NCBI GenBank assembly: GCA_023480605.1
Contig: JAMCWS010000136.1
Coordinates: 1-8,678 of the forward strand
Length of the DNA stretch: 8,678 nt
Origin: a bacterium
GTDB taxonomy: Bacteria; Sumerlaeota; Sumerlaeia; MVZB01
Reading direction: 5' to 3'
The translations under genes and the position numbers were made by a program. Below are positions 6,769-8,678 of this stretch, piece after piece (position 1 is the stretch's first letter; every line of letters begins with the position of its first letter). The notes under the pieces are model-generated. The model had not been told where the DNA came from. It saw only the letters and a program-made list of their open reading frames with translations, and made no database searches.

Positions 6769-7182
6769 TCAGGGATTGGTGTTTTCGAGTTCCATCGTCG
6801 CGAAGTCGAGTCGGCGGTAGTAACAGTTGCGCGGCTCGCCGCGGCGGTTTTGGGTGTGGCAGATGCCCCCGCGCCGCGGCCGCACCTTGTAGACCAGCGA
6901 GTTCTGCTCGCAGTTGACGTACACTTCGAGCAGGTCGAACGTTTCGCCGGAGGTTTTGCCCTTCTCCCAGAGTTCGTTGCGCGAAGTGCTCCAGAAGACG
7001 GCGCTGCGCGTCTCGATCGACCGGCGCAGGGCCGCTTCGTTCACGTAGGCGATGAGGATCACCTCGCCCGTGTCGGCGTTTTGCACCGCGACGGGAATGA
7101 CGTCCGGCGCGGCGCGGGCCACCTTGGCGATCTTCGCCCAGTCCAGTTGCAGGATTCGGCCTTCTTCCAGTTCCCGGCTCAT
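6769..7182 (-). CDS. hisI: Phosphoribosyl-AMP cyclohydrolase (HisI)-like protein with altered metal-binding motif
   Basis: HisI opens the adenine ring of phosphoribosyl-AMP in the third step of histidine synthesis. This 137-residue protein has the single-domain HisI length (no HisE fusion) and its core: VQNADTGEVILIAYVNEAAL (33-52), AVFWSTSRNELWEKGKTSGE (61-80), a cysteine strand and a C-terminal CHT...NCYYRRL block. The three zinc cysteines appear present (C91, C108, C120). The normal magnesium motif DCDxD reads N-C-E-Q-N here (90-94), losing two of three aspartates. The spacing between the last two cysteines is 11 residues instead of the usual six. It may be a variant subfamily that still performs the reaction, or a paralogue with another substrate. 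No other his gene is in the window. A GAGG lies 11 bases before the ATG at 7182, and gnd follows on the same strand. Confidence 0.82.
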   Translation of the reverse strand: MSRELEEGRILQLDWAKIAKVARAAPDVIPVAVQNADTGEVILIAYVNEAALRRSIETRSAVFWSTSRNELWEKGKTSGETFDLLEVYVNCEQNSLVYKVRPRRGGICHTQNRRGEPRNCYYRRLDFATMELENTNP

Positions 7183-7223
7183 CGTCGTTTCATCCTCTGC
7201 GTTCGTTCATACGACTCCGCCCC

Positions 7224-7242
7224 CGGGCGCGCGCCACGCCCG
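7224..7242 (-). other. Hairpin in the leader of the hisI-like gene
   Basis: CGGGCG (7224-7229) and CGCCCG (7237-7242) form a 6-bp GC stem with a 7-base loop, between the predicted start of transcription (about 7253) and the ATG. It could shape the leader RNA, but such stems are common in GC-rich DNA. Confidence 0.22.
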
Positions 7243-7259
7243 CGAGGGTCGGACGCAAC

Positions 7260-7288
7260 AGTCTAACCGCCGCGGGCCGCCGCGTCAA
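7260..7288 (-). promoter_or_regulatory. Promoter for hisI-gnd
   Basis: On the minus strand TTGACG (7288-7283) and TAGACT (7265-7260) are separated by exactly 17 bases, matching 5 of 6 and 4 of 6 of the sigma-70 consensus. Transcription would begin near 7253, giving a leader of about 70 bases. It is the best promoter on this strand and is divergent from the elbB promoter. The GC-rich spacer contains CCGCCGCG twice in direct orientation. Confidence 0.6.
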
Positions 7289-7308
7289 ACACAAGCCCGC
7301 GCATCAAT

Positions 7309-7356
7309 GATCGCGATCGTGATCGTAATCGTGATCGTAATCGTGATCGTGATCGA
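7309..7356. repeat. Hexanucleotide tandem repeat (RATCGT), eight units
   Basis: Eight contiguous 6-base units run in register: GATCGC, GATCGT, GATCGT, AATCGT, GATCGT, AATCGT, GATCGT, GATCGA. Only the first base and the last base vary. Six of the eight units contain GATC. Open frames across it give meaningless dipeptides such as Ile-Val repeats, so it is noncoding. Such arrays usually change copy number by strand slippage. Confidence 0.93.
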
Positions 7357-7422
7357 AACATGTCGTATATCATATCGTAATCCATATTATCCTATTAACT
7401 TAATTTGTATTATCCCTGATGA
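7357..7422. other. AT-rich core between the two repeat tracts
   Basis: About 66 bases are made mostly of A and T (for example TATTATCCTATTAACTTAAT) inside otherwise GC-rich DNA. The beginning (TCGTAT, ATCATA, TCGTAA) looks like decayed repeat units. It would melt easily. It has no confident promoter or coding content. Confidence 0.6.
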
Positions 7423-7476
7423 TTACGAACACGATGACGAGCACGATGGCGAGTACGATGGCAAGCACAAGCGGGG
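7423..7476. repeat. Second, degenerate period-6 tract
   Basis: In 6-base steps the tract reads TTACGA, ACACGA, TGACGA, GCACGA, TGGCGA, GTACGA, TGGCAA, GCACAA, then G-rich units. CG stays at positions 4-5 of the first six units. These steps keep the same phase as the array at 7309, 114 bases (19 units) away, which hints at a shared origin. Confidence 0.65.
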
Positions 7477-7497
7477 GCACGGGCAGGGGCACGCGGG
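7473..7497 (+). other. Potential G-quadruplex motif
   Basis: Four G-runs of 5, 3, 4 and 3 (7473-7477, 7481-7483, 7486-7489, 7495-7497) are separated by loops of 3, 2 and 5 bases. This fits the standard pattern of four runs of three or more G with loops of 1-7. It lies on the coding strand about 70 bases upstream of the elbB promoter. Confidence 0.5.
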
Positions 7498-7565
7498 AAA
7501 AATATGACAAACCGACCATGACGCGGGTATCGCTCCGCGAGATCATGCATTGCCACTCGAATTCC

Positions 7566-7596
7566 TTGACACCCGCGGCGGGTTGTGTGCTCTATG
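7566..7596 (+). promoter_or_regulatory. Promoter and possible operator for elbB-rhomboid
   Basis: A perfect TTGACA (7566-7571) is followed by a weak -10. CTCTAT (7590-7595) lies at 18 bases, and TCTATG (7591-7596) lies at 19 with an extended TGC before it. The perfect palindrome ACCCGC-G-GCGGGT (7571-7583) overlaps the end of the -35 and the spacer, where a bound repressor would block polymerase. The operator role is inferred from position only. Confidence 0.42.
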
Positions 7597-7634
7597 GTTG
7601 AGGGGGGAACGCGGCTTCGATTGCCCATTCCGCC

Positions 7635-7642
7635 GGAGGTGA
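7635..7642 (+). promoter_or_regulatory. Strong ribosome-binding site of elbB
   Basis: GGAGGTGA lies six bases before the ATG at 7649. It is the strongest Shine-Dalgarno in the window and fixes the elbB start. It suggests high translation of elbB and, by coupling, of the overlapping rhomboid gene. Confidence 0.85.
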
Positions 7643-7648
7643 CGATTC

Positions 7649-8329
7649 ATGACCCGAGTCGGCGTGTGTTTGTCCGGATGCGGCGTGCTGGACGGTTCCG
7701 AAATCCATGAGGCCGTCTGCGTCCTGCTGGCGCTCGACGAAGCCGGCGCCGGAATCGTCTGTTGCGCGCCCGACGTGCCCCAGGCCGACGTGACCGATCA
7801 CCGCACTCAGAACACCGTCCCCGGCAAGGTGCGCAACGTCCTGGAGGAGAGCGCCCGCATCGCCCGCGGCCACATCCGCGACCTGGCGCAGGTGACCGCC
7901 TCGGACCTAGACGCGCTCGTTTTTCCCGGCGGATTCGGCGCGGCCAAAAACCTGTGCACTTACGCGGCCGACGGCGCCGACTGCCAGGTTAATCCCGATG
8001 TGGAGCGCCTTCTGGGCGAAATGCTGGCGACCCGCAAGCCCGTCGGGGCCATCTGCATCGCTCCCGTTCTGGTGGCGCGCGTGCTGGGCCGCTTGGGCCG
8101 CCAACCCCGGCTGACGATCGGCAACGACTCCGCCCCGGCCGCGGCGCTGGCCGCCATGGGCGCCAAGCACGTCAACTGCGCGGTCGATGGCGTGGTGGTC
8201 GACGAAGCCCTCAAAATTGTCACCACGCCGGCCTACATGCTCGCCCGCGGACCGGCCGAGGCCAACGCCGGCATTCGCAAACTGGTCGGCGAGGTGCTGC
8301 GCCTGGCCGCGCCGGGCGAGAAGGCATGA
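7649..8329 (+). CDS. elbB: ElbB/ES1 family glyoxalase-like protein (DJ-1/PfpI superfamily)
   Basis: The 226-residue product matches the ES1/ElbB type of class I glutamine amidotransferase-like fold and the usual length (about 217 in E. coli). Landmarks are VGVCLSGCGVLDGSEIHEAV (4-23), APDVPQADVTDHRTQ (40-54), ARIARGHIRDL (69-79), DALVFPGGFGAAKNL (88-102) and GAICIAPVL (133-141), where Cys136 is the nucleophile-elbow cysteine. TIGND (156-160) and KIVTTPAYML (189-198) complete the family signature. E. coli ElbB has been reported to have glyoxalase activity in vitro and was once linked to isoprenoid synthesis; its true role is uncertain. The protein is cytosolic, with no signal peptide. Start choice is firm because of the GGAGGTGA site. 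Its stop overlaps the next start as ATGA. Confidence 0.94.
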   Translation: MTRVGVCLSGCGVLDGSEIHEAVCVLLALDEAGAGIVCCAPDVPQADVTDHRTQNTVPGKVRNVLEESARIARGHIRDLAQVTASDLDALVFPGGFGAAKNLCTYAADGADCQVNPDVERLLGEMLATRKPVGAICIAPVLVARVLGRLGRQPRLTIGNDSAPAAALAAMGAKHVNCAVDGVVVDEALKIVTTPAYMLARGPAEANAGIRKLVGEVLRLAAPGEKA

Positions 8330-8678
8330 TCCCGCTCAAGGACAATATCCCGTCGCGCGGATGGCCGGTGGCCAACTGGATCATCATCGGCCTGTGCATC
8401 TTCGTCTTCCTGGGGCAGATCCGGCCGGGACCGCGCGCCCAGGGCCGCATGATCGAACGCTTCGGCCTTATTCCGGTGCGCGTGCTTCACCCCGGCCAAC
8501 CCGTCACGATCACTGAACGCGCGCCGGTGCGGACGTTCTTCGGCGTGAGGATGGCCGAACGATCTCACGTGGCCCGGCGTCCCCCGTTTAATCCCTGGCT
8601 GACGCTGCTGACCTGCATCTTTCTCCACGCCGGCTGGCTGCACCTGCTGGGCAACATGTGGTTCCTGTTTGTCTTCGG
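8326..8678 (+). CDS. Rhomboid family intramembrane serine protease, N-terminal part
   Basis: The frame runs from the ATG at 8326 to the window edge (117 residues) with no stop; the C-terminal half is missing. It begins MIPLKDNIPSRGWPV, a common start in bacterial rhomboids. A first membrane segment follows (about 16-32, ANWIIIGLCIFVFLG). A roughly 60-residue hydrophilic loop contains FGLIPVRVL (46-54). Then comes PWLTLLTCIFLHAGWLHLLGNMWFLFVF, with His101, His106 and Asn110 as in the His...His..GN segment of GlpG-like proteases. The catalytic Ser (GxSG) and His lie beyond the edge, so activity cannot be judged. The start overlaps the elbB stop by four bases (ATGA), so the pair is very likely translationally coupled. 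It would sit in the inner membrane and cleave transmembrane substrates if active. Confidence 0.9.
   Translation, partial: MIPLKDNIPSRGWPVANWIIIGLCIFVFLGQIRPGPRAQGRMIERFGLIPVRVLHPGQPVTITERAPVRTFFGVRMAERSHVARRPPFNPWLTLLTCIFLHAGWLHLLGNMWFLFVF

Larger units (their letters stand above)
7183..7648. other. 466-bp intergenic region between divergent hisI and elbB
   Basis: From left to right it holds the hisI leader and promoter (7183-7288), a regular hexamer array (7309-7356), an AT-rich core (7357-7422), a second degenerate period-6 tract running into G-runs (7423-7497), about 65 unremarkable bases, then the elbB promoter, leader and ribosome-binding site (7566-7648). I found no tRNA or recognisable small RNA in it, and no credible coding frame. 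Confidence 0.7.

Noticed and set aside
7309..7422. Replication origin (GATC-rich repeats beside AT-rich DNA)
   Set aside because: TTATCC appears twice, but no proper DnaA box (TTATNCACA) is present, and no dnaA, dnaN, gidA or rep gene is nearby.
7309..7497. CRISPR array
   Set aside because: The units are 6 bases long with no spacers, and no cas gene is present.
7052..7507. Open frame encoding an Ile-Val dipeptide repeat followed by Asp/Glu/His-rich sequence
   Set aside because: The dipeptide pattern is only the translation of the 6-base repeat. The frame runs antisense through hisI and has no ribosome-binding site.
1..8678. Insertion sequence, phage or integrative element
   Set aside because: No transposase, integrase, terminal inverted repeats or tRNA attachment site was seen, despite the AT-richer block.

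Overview
The window comes from a GC-rich, Gram-negative-type bacterium, probably uncultured or environmental. Two genes encode exported proteins with cleavable signal peptides and β-rich repeat architecture: Fn3-like domains, and an SBBP-type seven-blade propeller with a PEGA-like tail. The other genes encode ordinary cytoplasmic or membrane proteins. As far as I recall, this mix is common in Deltaproteobacteria-like lineages, the PVC group and several candidate phyla. The sequence alone does not decide among them, and there is no rRNA, tRNA or other phylogenetic marker.

Layout. (i) 1-327, minus strand: N-terminal part of a D-isomer 2-hydroxyacid (phosphoglycerate-type) dehydrogenase, cut by the window edge and divergent from (ii) 574-1839, plus strand: a DUF362 protein. 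(iii) 1840-5236, plus strand: an AT-richer block with two exported-protein genes. A UP-element-like A-tract and a TTGACA promoter lead, through a structured leader, into an Fn3-like protein (2055-3023). A 218-bp gap with two strong hairpins separates it from the propeller protein (3242-5236). (iv) 5254-7182, minus strand: hisI-like gene followed by gnd (6-phosphogluconate dehydrogenase). It converges on the propeller gene with only 17 bp between stop codons and has a good promoter at 7260-7288. (v) 7183-7648: a 466-bp intergenic region with a period-6 repeat tract that changes composition along its length, an AT-rich core, a G-quadruplex motif and a promoter for (vi) 7649-8678, plus strand: elbB overlapping (ATGA) a rhomboid-family membrane protein cut by the right edge.

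The genes do not form one pathway. The two exported proteins are plausibly a surface or secreted pair. hisI and gnd look co-transcribed but belong to histidine biosynthesis and the oxidative pentose phosphate pathway. elbB and the rhomboid gene are translationally coupled. I see no clear new defence or mobile system. The best leads are the repeat tract at 7309-7497, the altered metal site in the HisI-like protein, the architecture and composition break of the propeller protein, and the structured RNA segments around the two exported-protein genes.
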